The notes beneath the pieces were generated by a model, which was not told the origin of the DNA, made no database searches, and saw only the letters and a program-made list of their open reading frames with translations. DNA of 64,000 nucleotides, from positions 17,918,001 through 17,982,000 of the forward strand of contig OZ316898.1 of NCBI GenBank assembly GCA_973895155.1. Reading direction: 5' to 3'. This DNA is from Marsupella aquatica. Lineage: Eukaryota; Marchantiophyta. The translations under genes and the position numbers were made by a program. Shown in pieces: positions 35,652 through 47,902 of the stretch. Position 1 is the stretch's first letter, and each line of letters begins with the position of its first letter.

Positions 35652-37084
35652 GTAAGTTGACTTCCCCCCGGTGGTTGGTCTCGTGGTTGATTTTTTACTG
35701 TGATAGAGAAAGATAAACTGATTCATAGCATAAATAACATGCCATGCTGAATGTTTCCTTTCATCTTTGGATCCTCCATCAAGGGGATTAATGAGAACAA
35801 TTATTTACAATAGCAGCCCCTTACTCTCTCAACTCACCCCCTACAGTTCAACAGTTTAACCAGGTGTGCAATCTTTCATCGCAAGAATTCATTTAAACAT
35901 ATTTCAGAGAGTGGCCTGTCTCACTGAAACCTAGCAAAAACATTGTTTGCGACTTATCTAAACGGAAACACTTTTTCCAGAGCATGTCACCTTATATAAA
36001 TTTGTTCACATTATAATGTCTGGAATTTAATTTCTTCCCCTCCATCTCCCCAAACTGGCCAGCACATTTTTCCAGCCCAACTGAATTGGAACTTAGTTTG
36101 CTTTACTGTGCTGGGTGCAAATACTTAAATTAACTATTATTGTGCAATCCTAATTAGTACAACAGTAATGCGGATATATAATTTGTGCAGGGCACAATTT
36201 TGAGCCTTCCATCCTCCATCTCAATCAATTTCAGATACTCTTATTGTCAGTTAATATTAATAAATTTATATAATATATTTTAATATGATATTTATAATAT
36301 AATATTAATAATTGGAATGAGTGTTAAAATTGCAATTTTAGAAATGCATTAGTGTCACCCCCCTTCTATTGTAAATATGGTGGTCCCCCAACTAGGCGTT
36401 CATCGCTCATCTTGATTTCACTTCCATCCTCGACATATAATAATTGAGGGTGCTTTAAAAGTGGCGCAAGCATCGAACGATGCAACCTCTCCAATCAAAA
36501 CCCCCTTCCATTTTATAGGTTAGCATGACCGGTTTAGCATGAAAATATTTGCAGAATAAACTAAGCAACTGATGCAAGCATTGAACTATGCACCCCATCC
36601 AATCCCAACTTCACACTTGCAAGTTTATTTATTAATAGCTTGCTTTTCTTTTGCTAAAGACAAAGAACACGAGCTTCCAATTTCGTAGAATGACAGAATC
36701 TGTCTCCTTCAATATAGGATTTTCCTTTCTTGCAAAGAAAACAGGTTGAGGGAGATGCCTACTAGATATCAAGCCTGATGCACGTGGAGAGCTTGAACAT
36801 AGGCTAAGTTTAAGGTAATATATATATAGGCCAGGAGTCAAAACTGGCATATTTTGTTTATCTGCCTCACGTTATGTCACTAACATATGGAGCCACTGGC
36901 GTCCCAAACCTTAAAACATGAGGTAGCCTAACTACTAGGTTGCCAATGGAAAGCGCCAAACAAAGTACAACGGGGTAAAGCAAATAAGGTCCAAAGAGGA
37001 CAAACACCAACTCCAAGGAAGAGGGCAAATGAAACCCGCAAAACCTGAGATATATACTTGACGGACCACTAAATTGAAAGGTTT

Positions 37085-37170
37085 TGGGTATGTTGATTTA
37101 AGGTCCATCAACCATCTGGATCACTCATGAGGTCCATCAAGTAGCACTTTTCATTTCGGGGGTCCATCAT
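37085..37170. repeat. Dispersed GGTCCATCA element
   Basis: TGATTTAAGGTCCATCAA, then TCACTCATGAGGTCCATCAA, then CTTTTCATTTCGGGGGTCCA follow the order of the array at 2.87-3.14 kb (GATTTAAGG, ACTCATGGGGTCCATC, CTTTTCATTTTGGGGGTCCA). The same family at lower copy number. Confidence 0.75.
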
Positions 37171-39933
37171 GTATATCTCTCCCCAAAACCTAGCATATAA
37201 GAAAATTAAAGAGACAAAGATTTATGATTGGGATGAGCTATGGTCCACACCTAGTTATAGTGCAATAGTGCTTGTGGTGCTCATGATCCATATCTAGTGT
37301 CCTAAATAAGTCTACAAGTGAGACATGGATGTACTCTAATAAGGGGCAAGCCTCCTTCAGGTTGGTAATAACTAGGTTAAGGTTAGTCACAGAAAAAGCT
37401 ATAACGGGCTACCAAATTCATGACCCATAATTGTTTCCCATAAAAATGATTATATGCCATGACCATAAGTTACTTTAGAGGCTAAGGGGAAAAACCTACA
37501 GAAAACCTTTACAGTGTATATCAAACTGCCAAACTAAAAGACATGATCCCAAAGGCAAAAGACCCACTAAGGGGAAAAATGATGGAGAGGCAGAGACCCT
37601 AACAAGACCAAAGAGGTCCCACAAGTCCAAGAGTCCCCTTCAACCCCAATGGAACAACTAGCCCACAAAGGAAAAGAAAAGAAAGATAAAAACCCTATGC
37701 AGCCAAAAACTAAAATTAAAGCATGATAGAGCTCCGGAGTAAATCAGGTAGGAGGGACATGCAAAGGCATTGGCCGACAAGCCCTAAAACCTACAGCCTC
37801 CACCCTGTAGTGAAAGAGCCCACTGAAGTGCAATGGACACCCACTGTCAAAGGAAGGACATCAGGACCAAAACAGAGGGATATGGCCTTAGCTCTAGACT
37901 AAACCCCATGAGATAGGGTGGGTAAACCGTCCTTTCAAGAATTTCATTTCCATTTCTTAATGCCCAAAAGCCATCAACTGTACAGATGAGACCTTGAGAT
38001 GCCCAGAGTGTCCTTTTTGCCTTTGGCTAGAAGTCATGTGATGATATCCCAATAATTGTTGAAGCATTGTTTTTGATTCAGCACATGTACCTTGTGTACC
38101 CCACAATAGAAACAAGGATATTCCCTTGGACGCCCTTTTTCAATCACTCCAAGAATGTCAGAAACCCTAGAAACTATCATCTGACACGGCCTATTCCTTC
38201 TTTTTCCAAGTTTGTGAACAGACCATGGGAGAGATTTTGGCGGGAACCAAGTGATTTTTGAGTTGTTTATGCGTATAGTAATGTCAAACTAGAGCTTCAG
38301 CTAGAGTTATAGAGGCTATTATTTCCCACAATGCTCTGCAACCAAGACTTTAATACAGTTGAATGCCTAAGAGTTTTTTTTTCCTAATTTGGAAAGAGTA
38401 TATGAGAATCTTTCTAAAGAGCTGAAATCCAAATCTTCAACGGGGCCTTCTTCTCCAAAGTTAGAAATCACTAAGGGTATTAAGTAACTAGTGTAGCTAA
38501 GAAGGGCTGCTTGTACTCAACTCACCCTGTCAACACATACTTATGAGCATAGTTAATTATAAGAGAATAATGCCAAAAACATTACTGCCTACAGGTGCAC
38601 CACTTTGTGAGGTTGTAGAATTCAATTCATGAAGAATAGAATTCGATGGGTAGTATTCAACTCATAAAGAGTAGAATTAGATCAGGAATGGGTAGAATTG
38701 ATCACCAATTATAGGCATCCCAGTAATTGCACATCAAAAACCAACAGCCATTTGTGTATTTAAAATAACATACACTGATTTAAACAAAATATTTGGGTAT
38801 GGAATGACATAGTACACCCCATTTATTACGTGCAATTACTGGCACCGGGGCACCAATCATTTAAAAATAAAAAAATTTAAAGGGGAAATCTGTGAAACCC
38901 CTCAGAAAGGGAAGAGTCAGCCACAACAGTTATACCGAAGACCTATTAGTCTATACTCAAGTGAGTTAACACAAAGTCATGCCTCTATGGGTTGGCACCA
39001 ATCACATTATAGAGAGAAATCTACAAGTGGGACTGAACTTGCATATGTGAAATTCCCTGGTAGTCCCACTTGCATGCAAAGTGTGAAATAACATAACTTA
39101 AATATCAACTTGACTCCACAAAAATAGATGTCGACATTCAAGTGAAATATGCTGAGTCAAATTTCCTGTTCCATTGTTAGGGCATCTCAAACTGCCATTT
39201 CCCATTTTTTTTCCAGTTAGCCATTTTTAGAAATTTGTGTCAGCAACCTAGACCAAAACCCAGCTTTTGGGCCAACTTTATCCATAGGGTTTTGAGTTTA
39301 AACCCCCACTAGCCAAGACAAATATGTGGTTACACAAATTTCACCATTTTTAGTATTTTTTCCCAAAAATCTTGGAGCAAAGTCTCCCTCTAGAGAAGAG
39401 TAATGTGAATTAGTGAGAAGTTTTGGACACTCCTTTTTTGATGTGGCCAGTGGTGGTTTAAGATGAGTTTCAACACGATCCCATGGGTCAAGTGGGCGCA
39501 GGTTTTTTTTAAAAGGGTGCTAACTATTCTCGAAGGGCACCAATGGATATTAGGCGAGCCAACTTTTGGTGGGGATGCTGGTGCATTGACCCCCCAAGTT
39601 TCCAATGGTCAAGTTTTGCAGAACTGCAGAGTTGTGGTCTGTGGTCCATGGTCCAGCCCACAACATTAGAGCATCTCAAGTATTGTCCATTTAACTGCTT
39701 GGATTACACCCCGGGTGTGTTGTGGTTTGGGACAACAATCAAGACTGGTTGGACACAGATGGTGAGGACCTACCAGTCACTTCTGGGACCATAAAAAGCC
39801 CTGATTTCACGGTAATCAGAATAGCATTCAATGTGTCATGGGGCCACAATCTTTTGTACCCCAAAATATAATTGCCTGTTTATACCCTCTTAGGGTGCTC
39901 CCTACTGCCTTTGGGGCCTCCCTTGAGGTGCCA

Positions 39934-40041
39934 GTTTTTTTCTTTTATGAGAGGCCCTATTTTTGTCCCCTTTTTTTTGTTTATGAGAGGCCCTATTTTA
40001 GTCACCTTTTTTCGTTTATGAGAGGCCCTATTTTAGTCACC
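39934..40041. repeat. Three ~36-base tandem units
   Basis: TTTATGAGAGGCCCTATTTT followed by a GTC-CC and T-rich spacer is repeated three times. Copies two and three are nearly identical. Confidence 0.9.
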
Positions 40042-40253
40042 GGAATACTCTGGGAATGAGCTGGTTTGATCCAGAGTCTTCTCAATGCCGTCTCCTCTTT
40101 TTGACAATTCCTTTGGAAATGCATTCTTCTCGTGGAGACAGAGCCCGCATGTAAAAGATGTTCTGGTTCACCTCATCACATGGAAGATTTTCTGTTCGGG
40201 CCATTCTGTGCCGTTCGGAAGATAGTGTTCGATTCAGACGTTACATCACTTCT

Positions 40254-40584
40254 CTGATTGCTCGAGTGTGACAAAGTTGCGTAGTATTTTAGTCGGGCAG
40301 GGCTGTTTCGCCTCTCTGATTGCTCGATCTCGTGACAAAGCTCCGTAGGATTTTGGTTGGGCAGGGGCTGCTTTGCCTCTCTGATTACTCGAGTTCGTGA
40401 GAAAGTTGCGTAGTTTCCGCATTTCGGTTGGGCAGAAAGTCGAACAGAAAGTTAGGAATTCTTTGGAGATGAAACTTTGCAGAATCTCCAGCAATTTCAG
40501 AGATCGGACTACTCGTGGCAATTTCAGAGATCGAACTACTCGTGGCAATTTCAGAGATCGAACTACTCGAGGCAATTTCACAGA
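40254..40584. repeat. Two adjacent tandem arrays (62-65 bp and 27 bp)
   Basis: The first array has units at 40254-40315, 40316-40380 and 40381-40437, each starting CTGATT-CTCGA and containing GACAAAG-TGCGTAG and GGTTGGGCAGG-like words. The second has three units of 27 bases (CAATTTCAGAGATCG then ACTACTCGTGG) at 40492-40518, 40519-40545 and 40546-40572, plus a partial fourth. The 27-base array stays open in several frames because 27 is a multiple of three; no gene is implied. Confidence 0.92.
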
Positions 40585-42088
40585 AGTTATTTACTGCCCT
40601 TCGTGATTTTTTCGTTTTGTAATTTTGAAGGTATTTTGGAGAACAATGCACAGTCAAAGACTTGGATTCTCATTCTACACATTTTAATCAACAATCTCGT
40701 AGACGTTTACTACCTCTTATACATTTAAGTGTATTAAGATCCCCAAGATTTGGATGAACTCATCGTGAGTATTCTCTTCTGCTTGGAATAAATACCCTGT
40801 AAACAGGACTTTATTATATACCTTTGGACGATAATATTACACAATGCCCTGTAATCAAGACTTTCCTATATATACCTTTAGCTAGCGACAATTTCACTAA
40901 TAGCACTTTTGAGAGAAGAGGGATTGAATTGACATTTTCACAGATGTACTCGGACTAGGAAAATATATTATAAGCCAGAGTTGGAAAGCAACATGTTCCT
41001 CAATGTGCTGCAATAACATTCAACGTGATCTGTGATAAATATTCGCCAGCAGTACATACTGTTGGTGTGTACTCGTTCTCAGTTTTTGTCCCGCACAGTT
41101 AACAGTTACTCTAGACTGTAGCCCATTACGCATAACACACTCGCCAATACAGTTTACCCCTGTACGCATGATACAGCCACCCAACACGCCGGATGTCCAG
41201 CCCTATCCAACATCGATTCACACTGTAGCCCATTTCTGCATGACGGAAGAGTACTATGCTTATGTATTTCAGGCAGTGATGACTCTGGGAATTATATGCG
41301 ATGCACCACTCAGGCCACGAATGCAGTCGAAGGCATTACCTGCTGAATATGACATGGCCTGAAGGTAAAGCATTAGGAGTGTGGCCATGGCTTACGAACG
41401 TGAAGTACAAACCCGGTACTCACTCTCATCAGTGGAACATGAGTACTGGGTATGTCACACTTACAACAAAAATTTCCTGATCAACAATGTCACATAGGCG
41501 AATAAACTTCACCACATACCAAGGCGGAATGGTGTTTCTAAATGGGTTGGAACCTGAAGCATAATTTTAATGTTCATTGATGACCAGAATACTGTGACAC
41601 CTACTTCAGAGATCGGAATTGAAATATCACCACATCTCACAAAGAAAATGGTCCAAGCACTCTCCAGCTATAACATCTACACTTCCCGATGTTGACACTT
41701 TATGGCAGAAATCAATTTCACAAGTCTTGTGGGTGAGTGTCTCGTGAGTTTTGCTGCACGCAAAACCACCAGGTTAAAAAATAAGAACGCGGCTATCTGG
41801 TTCCATCTGTTCAATTCTCTACTGAGAAGTGCCAGGCGCTTGTATGACAGGGATACTTTAGCAAAGTAAATCAGAAAAAGTATGGAGCAAATAACAGGGT
41901 AAACTGTATTCCCAAGACAACTTACATCTTCCAAAATGGGCCACGCTACAAAGCTAACATTGGATGGCAACCTTCATAATACCATACGCAGCCTTATAAA
42001 AAAATGCGAGCAAAATCCTACAGAGTATTGCGTATTATTGAAAAGGGTTCTCTTTTTTCTATGCATCTCCAAATCCTACCAGATATTG

Positions 42089-45000
42089 CTATCTAAAGCC
42101 AAAGCCAGATGGTGGCCGCCCATTTTTGAAAAATCCATCCACGGTCTTTTGCAGACCTGCACCAATAGCCTGGGCTAGATGCCCTGCCTGCATCACAAGT
42201 ATAGAACTATGAGCCGATGAGAGCTACAAAACTGGATAGTTGACTAGTGCCTAATAACTAGAGTACAAACCAAGTCATCGAGCTCCGCAAAGAACGTTCC
42301 TTCAGAGAAACAAAAAAAAACTAGAAACACAACCACACATGGCTATCGAGAATCCATCTGGCAGAGTACCTCCTGAGCAGTCTTCCGACAGTCAAGTGCA
42401 TCACTTATCCGCCTCTCCAAGAATGCCTGTGTTTCTTTGAAACCTTCAAGTACAGAAATGCAATTCCTTATTATTTGGAATTCGCGACAAGCTCAGAACA
42501 CGTTTTCAAAGTAAATAAGGGTCGAATCTCCTAAAGAATACCCGGTGAAAGGACATTCTACCATCGATTGGCTCCTCAACAACACCGGACACTTTGCAAG
42601 CTTTACGGCTGCCAATTGTTTTATTCAATGTCATTATCATGTTTAAACTGGTGAGACCATCAAAGCTTGCATGGTGGAATCATCCAGAAAAGTACCTGGA
42701 GATATATCTGTCAGCATATACAATTCGGTAGTAGAGTAGACACCAGCTAATATAGCACGCTTTGTATACCAATCCACATCGGTTGATCGATCTCCGGCAG
42801 CATGCCAAATCTCATCTATTAATAACGCCCTTTGCTTGATCGTTGTAGGCAGATTGACTGGATTAGCCTGGAAAAGAGGAACCAAAAACTAGTCGCCTGA
42901 GCTACAATTCATACAAGCCACAGTGCTAAGAACTTAGATGCAAATTTAGATGGTTTTCAAAAGAATGAGAGTGTTCAAGAGCGAACAGTATCTCCAACCT
43001 GTATACTTAACGCTTGAGCCCACTTCGGCAAATACGGGACTTGCATCTGCAGGCGTACCCAAACTATTGTGGCAATGCGGTCCGGCATCGCCAGCTCACC
43101 CAGCTCCTCTTCACGTAATTCTAGCTCTTCAACCAGAGCTTGAGTGCATTCGTCCATAAAAAACTGCACAGTAAGCATGGACTCGATTCAGCATTTATAA
43201 AAGAAAATTCTCAAGGAGGTCGCACAGCAAGAAAAGTCTTGGCTGATAATACAAGAGCCGTGCACAAAGGATCCTCTACAAACAAGTATTTAACCAGCTT
43301 CTCCAAACAAGTATCTCCGGGGGCAAGAAGTTTGTAATGGGTATTGAAAATAAATATATGGTAACATTTATCGCCAGCTTTCAGAGTCATTGGAGTTGAC
43401 CCTCAACATTATTTTTAATGTGCTACTGGTTTCTTACAGCTCTGCCCCCACTTAGGGGAGGGAAAAGAGGCCAGTGTGAGCTGCAGCGGTCGCAAGGGAA
43501 TCTTGGGGGTATGAATTCACTTTTCGTCCTCAAGGAATGCTGATGGGGACCAAGCTGAGAACTTGGGTGACTTTGTGTGCTGAAGAGGTTAACCAGAAAA
43601 CACCATCCGGAAGATTTCTCGTTAGCTGCTGAGAGGAGGCCAGTGCCGGCCAACCGAAGAGTCTGCCCGAGTTTTCCATGGTGTTGAGGTATTTCATCAA
43701 CGTATTTGATGCCCGTCTCCATGGATTTAAACGAATGGAAATTCGATTGGTCGAGACACTATATAGAAATCTTTGCATCAGTTGTTGTTTGGAACTAACT
43801 CTGAAACCGGGTGTTCCGTTGGAGCCTCTCTGTACACACAAACCATCTTCCGCTTTTCGTTCTTGATATTGGTCAGATGATTCTGATCGAGTATACTTGT
43901 TAGTGATCATCCCCTTTTCGAGGAAGATGATTGGATTGAGGAATTTTGATTTCCAAGTTCCCTTCTACAAGATGAGGCCGTCGTAGTTTCACAAGGCCAC
44001 CTCCTTAAGGGTATACAGATTCTTATTTCACCCGATTGGGTTTACATGGGTCTGAACTAGCAGCATGTATGTCCATTGGAATTTCTCTGTTGAAGTCAGG
44101 TAGCTAGCGGAAGGCTCGCTCATCAGTAAAGTCAGCCCAGTAGTCCTGGCATGGGGGCTAGCCTTCCATGAAATCCAGACCCTGAACGGAATACATTGAA
44201 GCTCATTCTGGGGACGACTTGCATTTTGCTCAGAACATAGGACTGGACCACTTTTGTTGCGTCTTCATTCTCAAGTAGAAGACCACAGCTATTACCGGCT
44301 GGAGTTCCGTCGATCTTCATCGTGACCTTCTGCTGTTCCCCTGCCACTACACCCGTTTCTCGCTCTGCAATACCCTGGGCAACTTGTGCTGCCAGTTTAC
44401 TGTACTTCCACATTTCATCTCGTTCCAAGACTGGCCTCGATTGTTGCAAGTTGACATGCATGGGACAGCAATCCCTAGCTGCGCTTTGACACTAATGTCT
44501 CTCGCTTTTACCATGCCACGTCCTGACAGCTTCCAAATTTTCCTGTCTATCGCCTTAGCTTCCAACTGAAAGGTCCAGTTAGATTTCTCGTCATCTACAA
44601 TTCCCTGTATCAAACGGAATAAATGTTGACCACTCGAATTTCCACTTGTTTAAATTTTCCCCATCCCTCCTCCGAAACCTGTTGCCATTCCCCCCATCTT
44701 CAATCTTGACTTGGAAATGAGCTGCAAGTGGAGGGTAAAGATCCATGTCTAATGCTAAGTGCATAAGTCGTGATTCACCCTAGATATGCATATGATTTGT
44801 CAGATCAGAGTTGAGAGACTCTGTCAAGGCCTGTTCAACAGAGCTGAAAGGCGGCTGACGCGACTACATCTGACTTTAGGCAATTGAAGATACTTGAATA
44901 TCAACGGCACTGAAACTGGTCAGGAGAACCTCGTTTCATCATAAAATAATCCCTCATCTTCACATGCCCCACGATGCTCAAATATCTTTACAAAATTTGC

Positions 45001-45993
45001 ACTTCGTGCGATTCTCTCACAGTTTGTGAGAGAATTTGGCAAGCATCAGGAGAGTCCCCACGATGATAAATTCCAGGACATTACAAACCAGAGCAACAAC
45101 GAGTGTCGTTACCGGCAAAACATTATCCAGTGGATGACAACAAGCAGTAAAGGGCGTACCTCCACAAGTGCAGCCTCTTTTCGTGGAAAAGCCCCAGCAA
45201 AAGCTGGTGATAGCCCTACGTCTCGAGCTCCAGCAATTATTGCAGCTTCTGTCCATCCGAATTTAGGCTGCGCGAAGCATGGGAAAGCAGGAGATCAGCG
45301 GAGTATAAAAGACACTGGCAAATATCCAGATGAGTATCTAAACCAAACTTGAGAAGATCTTGTAATAATAGTCCGCAAATTGTATGTACCACATGTGACA
45401 GTGCTGCCCTTAACGTCCGAGTCTTTTCATCCACCACCTCCTCCTCCTTTTCCTCTTCAGCTTTGGCTTCTTCCTTGTTACGCTTTGTCTGTGGCTGTTC
45501 CTGGCCCTCTTGGCGAACTCCCCCTTCTACACCGTCATTTGCCACAACAAGGAACGCAAAAGTTACAACCAAATCGTGAGACAAATACTTAAGGTCTTTT
45601 GTATATCTTGAAGACTTTTCTCTTCTTAGATTCAATGATCAGTCAGCTATTTCTGAAAACTAGAAACCTACCTTGAGCAGCTTCCTCGGATGGTTGATGA
45701 ACTGTCGTTACATTCCGCACAGGCCCTGCGCCACACTGTGAAAAAGCATCTAAGTTCCTCCATGCTGAAGCTCCTGAGAAATGCCCCCTCATTACCTTCA
45801 GCTCTGTTCCAAAGTCCCTACGCCCCGGAGACTGAAATGGAGCTACTGATCGCGCAGATGCTCCAATTTGTGAAGAAGTACTCGGACAAGATGAGCAAAG
45901 TCGTTGTTGTCCCTTAAACCCCAGGGTTTCACCCACCCAAAATTGAATATGCCTACCGAGAATGCCAAAGCGACGGGCCCCACTGGCAGCCAT
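42089..45993 (-). CDS. COQ9: Ubiquinone biosynthesis protein COQ9, mitochondrial
   Basis: Lipid-binding partner of the COQ7 hydroxylase in coenzyme Q synthesis on the matrix face of the inner mitochondrial membrane. Seven minus-strand exons join in phase: 45672-45993, 45390-45526, 45160-45267, 42999-43163, 42696-42867, 42370-42443 and 42089-42187, about 358 residues. The N-terminus is Arg/Ser-rich and nearly free of acidic residues for about 60 positions, as expected of a mitochondrial presequence. A charged KEEAKAEEEKEEE linker follows. The family core is clear: GWTEAAIIAGARDVGLSP, FPRKEAALVE-FFMDEC, the DWYTKRAILAGVYSTTELYM block, and the C-terminal helix FLERRISDALD. The third intron, about 2.0 kb, holds unexplained sequence. 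The last exon encodes GFFKNGRPPSGFGFR before a TAG stop. Confidence 0.93.
43423..44613 (-). other. Coding-like unrecognised sequence inside the COQ9 intron
   Basis: On the minus strand, overlapping frames encode a compositionally protein-like run: KSNWTFQLEAKAIDRKIWK, then after a frame change LERDEMWKYSKLAAQVAQG and KVTMKIDGTPAGN, then MSFNVFRSGSGFHGRLAPM, and further on GRLFGWPALASSQQ. It does not match COQ9 and joins none of its exons. It could be a decayed gene or element inserted in the intron, an alternative exon, or chance. I recognise no family. Confidence 0.3.
45011..45035. repeat. 11-bp perfect inverted repeat in COQ9 intron
   Basis: ATTCTCTCACA is followed after three bases by its exact reverse complement TGTGAGAGAAT. 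It sits about 125 bases downstream of the exon ending at 45160 on the transcribed strand. Confidence 0.8.
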
Positions 45994-47902
45994 TGCGGCT
46001 ATATGCGCCTCTATCCGCCTTGGAATAAATTCTCCTCTGCCACTTCTGATTTAACCAACTTATATACAGAAGAGTTCCAATTCCAGACGAGCCAATTGAC
46101 CTAATGGCTTGAGACGAAACCCTCTCGCTCGGTCTCGCGTCCGAACGAAAATACCATCTCCAGGGCGGATTGCAAATCCCGCTCGATAATGCCAAACCAA
46201 CAAAATAGGCCAGTCTATCTAGCCCTGTCCTACTCGTCTCAACCTATAAACCTATCTGCATCAAATCATAAGTCTTCAGTGAAGTCTCTGGAGGCATCAC
46301 CTGCCTCGGCGACCCAAAACAAAAATAATTAGCCGTGCAAGGCAACCAGGCCCGTAGAGCTTTTTCCTAGCCGGTCAATGAATCGATCAAAGAGTTCCAA
46401 AGTCTACCTACTGCATCTCTCTGTCGGTCCAGCTACTGCATTTTTTCGTTATTATGCACATGCTTACTACGGTCGGTGTTCTCTCTCGTACTGTGTCTCA
46501 ATCCAACCCTCTCCTCTTCGAAAACAGAAACGAGATCACGTGGAACAGGAAAAACGTGTGTGATTCAGTGGAGAAAGCGAAAAATCAAGGTCCCATTTCA
46601 GATCCTCTTCTCTTACTACAACACAAAAAGTAATTGCTCCAAAGGCAAAGGAAAAACGTGTGTGATTCAGAGGAGAAAGCGAGAAATCAAGGTCTCATTA
46701 CTAACCCTCTTCTCTTACTACCCAACAAAATGTAATTGCTCCAAAGGAAACCTCGAAGGAATTTAGATCACATGAAAGAACAAACAATCTTGTGCGATTC
46801 GAAGTTGAGGCTTTGCAATTAGAGCAGAGCAGGAACACAGAAATCTACCTCTCAAATCAAAACCTATTCTCGTGTACAAAAGTAGGAAAATGCCAAGAGG
46901 CCTTGCAATCTCCAAAATGGCTGGTTTGAGTTCACCCGAACGTGCTTAGCACGAGATGGGCATCTAGATTGAAACTACGTGCTATGGTAGCAATACTGTA
47001 CTACCATATGAGAAAATGACTTGTCACTGTACGAGCTGCATCATCTGCACAAATGGGTTGTGTACACGTGTTGTTATCTGGGGTCCCACCATGAACTAGG
47101 CACACGTGGAGGTGTCTGGCAGCCTTGTGCTGATTTGTAACTGACACGACTGTCATGGAGACGTGGCATTGTGGGGCCCAATCTATGCAACCAATCAGAC
47201 TTGCGCGAGAGTTATTTTTACCAGAAACATTACATATTACAGGTAACCTGTAAAGATGAAAATTAAACAACTGTTTGTTTGCCATGGGGAAAGCTTATTG
47301 AATGTGTTGGGACACACGTCGGATGGAGTTTGCGAAATGTGTGAATTTGCATGGTGGCACAGGTGGGAGTGCGGCAGAAAACGTGGAAGGGCTCAGAAAT
47401 TTGGAGAGGAAAATGAGAAAAAAGTGCAACAGGGATGCAATCCGAAGTTGAAGGGACTGAGTTGGAAAAGTTTGGATGAACCTCCAATTTACGCTACAGC
47501 TATTTTGCTCAGCAGCTTTGCAGTTGGCACGGGCATCTGATCGCAGAGATTGCATCTTAAATTGGGTGCAGTGACAACAATAATTCGCCTGAGCGTTCAC
47601 ATATTGGGATCTCCCCACCTGGTCCTTCAGTTTACACCACTGGCTCAGCTGCTCCCTCTAGTGCATGGCTGTGTGATCTGAAGCAAGCATTCTGCAGATT
47701 TCACACAGTTGCTGTGAAGCAGACTCGAGCAAGGTAGGCACGTTTGGCCCAAACCCAGATCCAAAATATGGTGAGCAGGGAGGGGGTTTGAAGGGAGTCA
47801 AAGTAGTTTGCTTGAGCAGTTACATTTGGGATTCCCAGCTCTCTGGTCCTCCAATCACTATTGGTGTTGCTCGGCTCCTCTGCCAAGACTTAGGTTCAGA
47901 AA
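45994..47902. other. Divergent intergenic region between COQ9 and the sugar carrier
   Basis: The two flanking genes are transcribed away from each other, so this interval should hold both promoters. No definite TATA box or start site could be assigned. It contains a ~102-base tandem duplication at 46546-46750. The open frames here show no conserved motif. Confidence 0.55.
46546..46750. repeat. ~102-base tandem duplication
   Basis: GGAAAAACGTGTGTGATTCA, GGAGAAAGCGA-AAATCAAGGT, CCTCTTCTCTTACTAC and GTAATTGCTCCAAAGG recur in order at about 46548 and 46650. Identity is high, with a few substitutions and small length differences. Confidence 0.88.

Larger units (their letters stand above)
28700..42088. 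other. 13-kb gene-poor region
   Basis: No exon with a recognisable protein family was found on either strand. Content seen: a GC-richer patch at 30.1-30.6 kb, AT-rich DNA at 32.3-32.7 and 36.2-36.35 kb, a TTTG microsatellite at about 35.63-35.65 kb, dispersed repeat relatives at 32.7-33.5, 34.4-34.75 and 37.08-37.17 kb, and small arrays near 30.54, 39.95 and 40.25-40.58 kb. The final ~1 kb may contain 3' sequence of the minus-strand COQ9 gene. Short ORFs elsewhere have no motif support. Confidence 0.6.
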
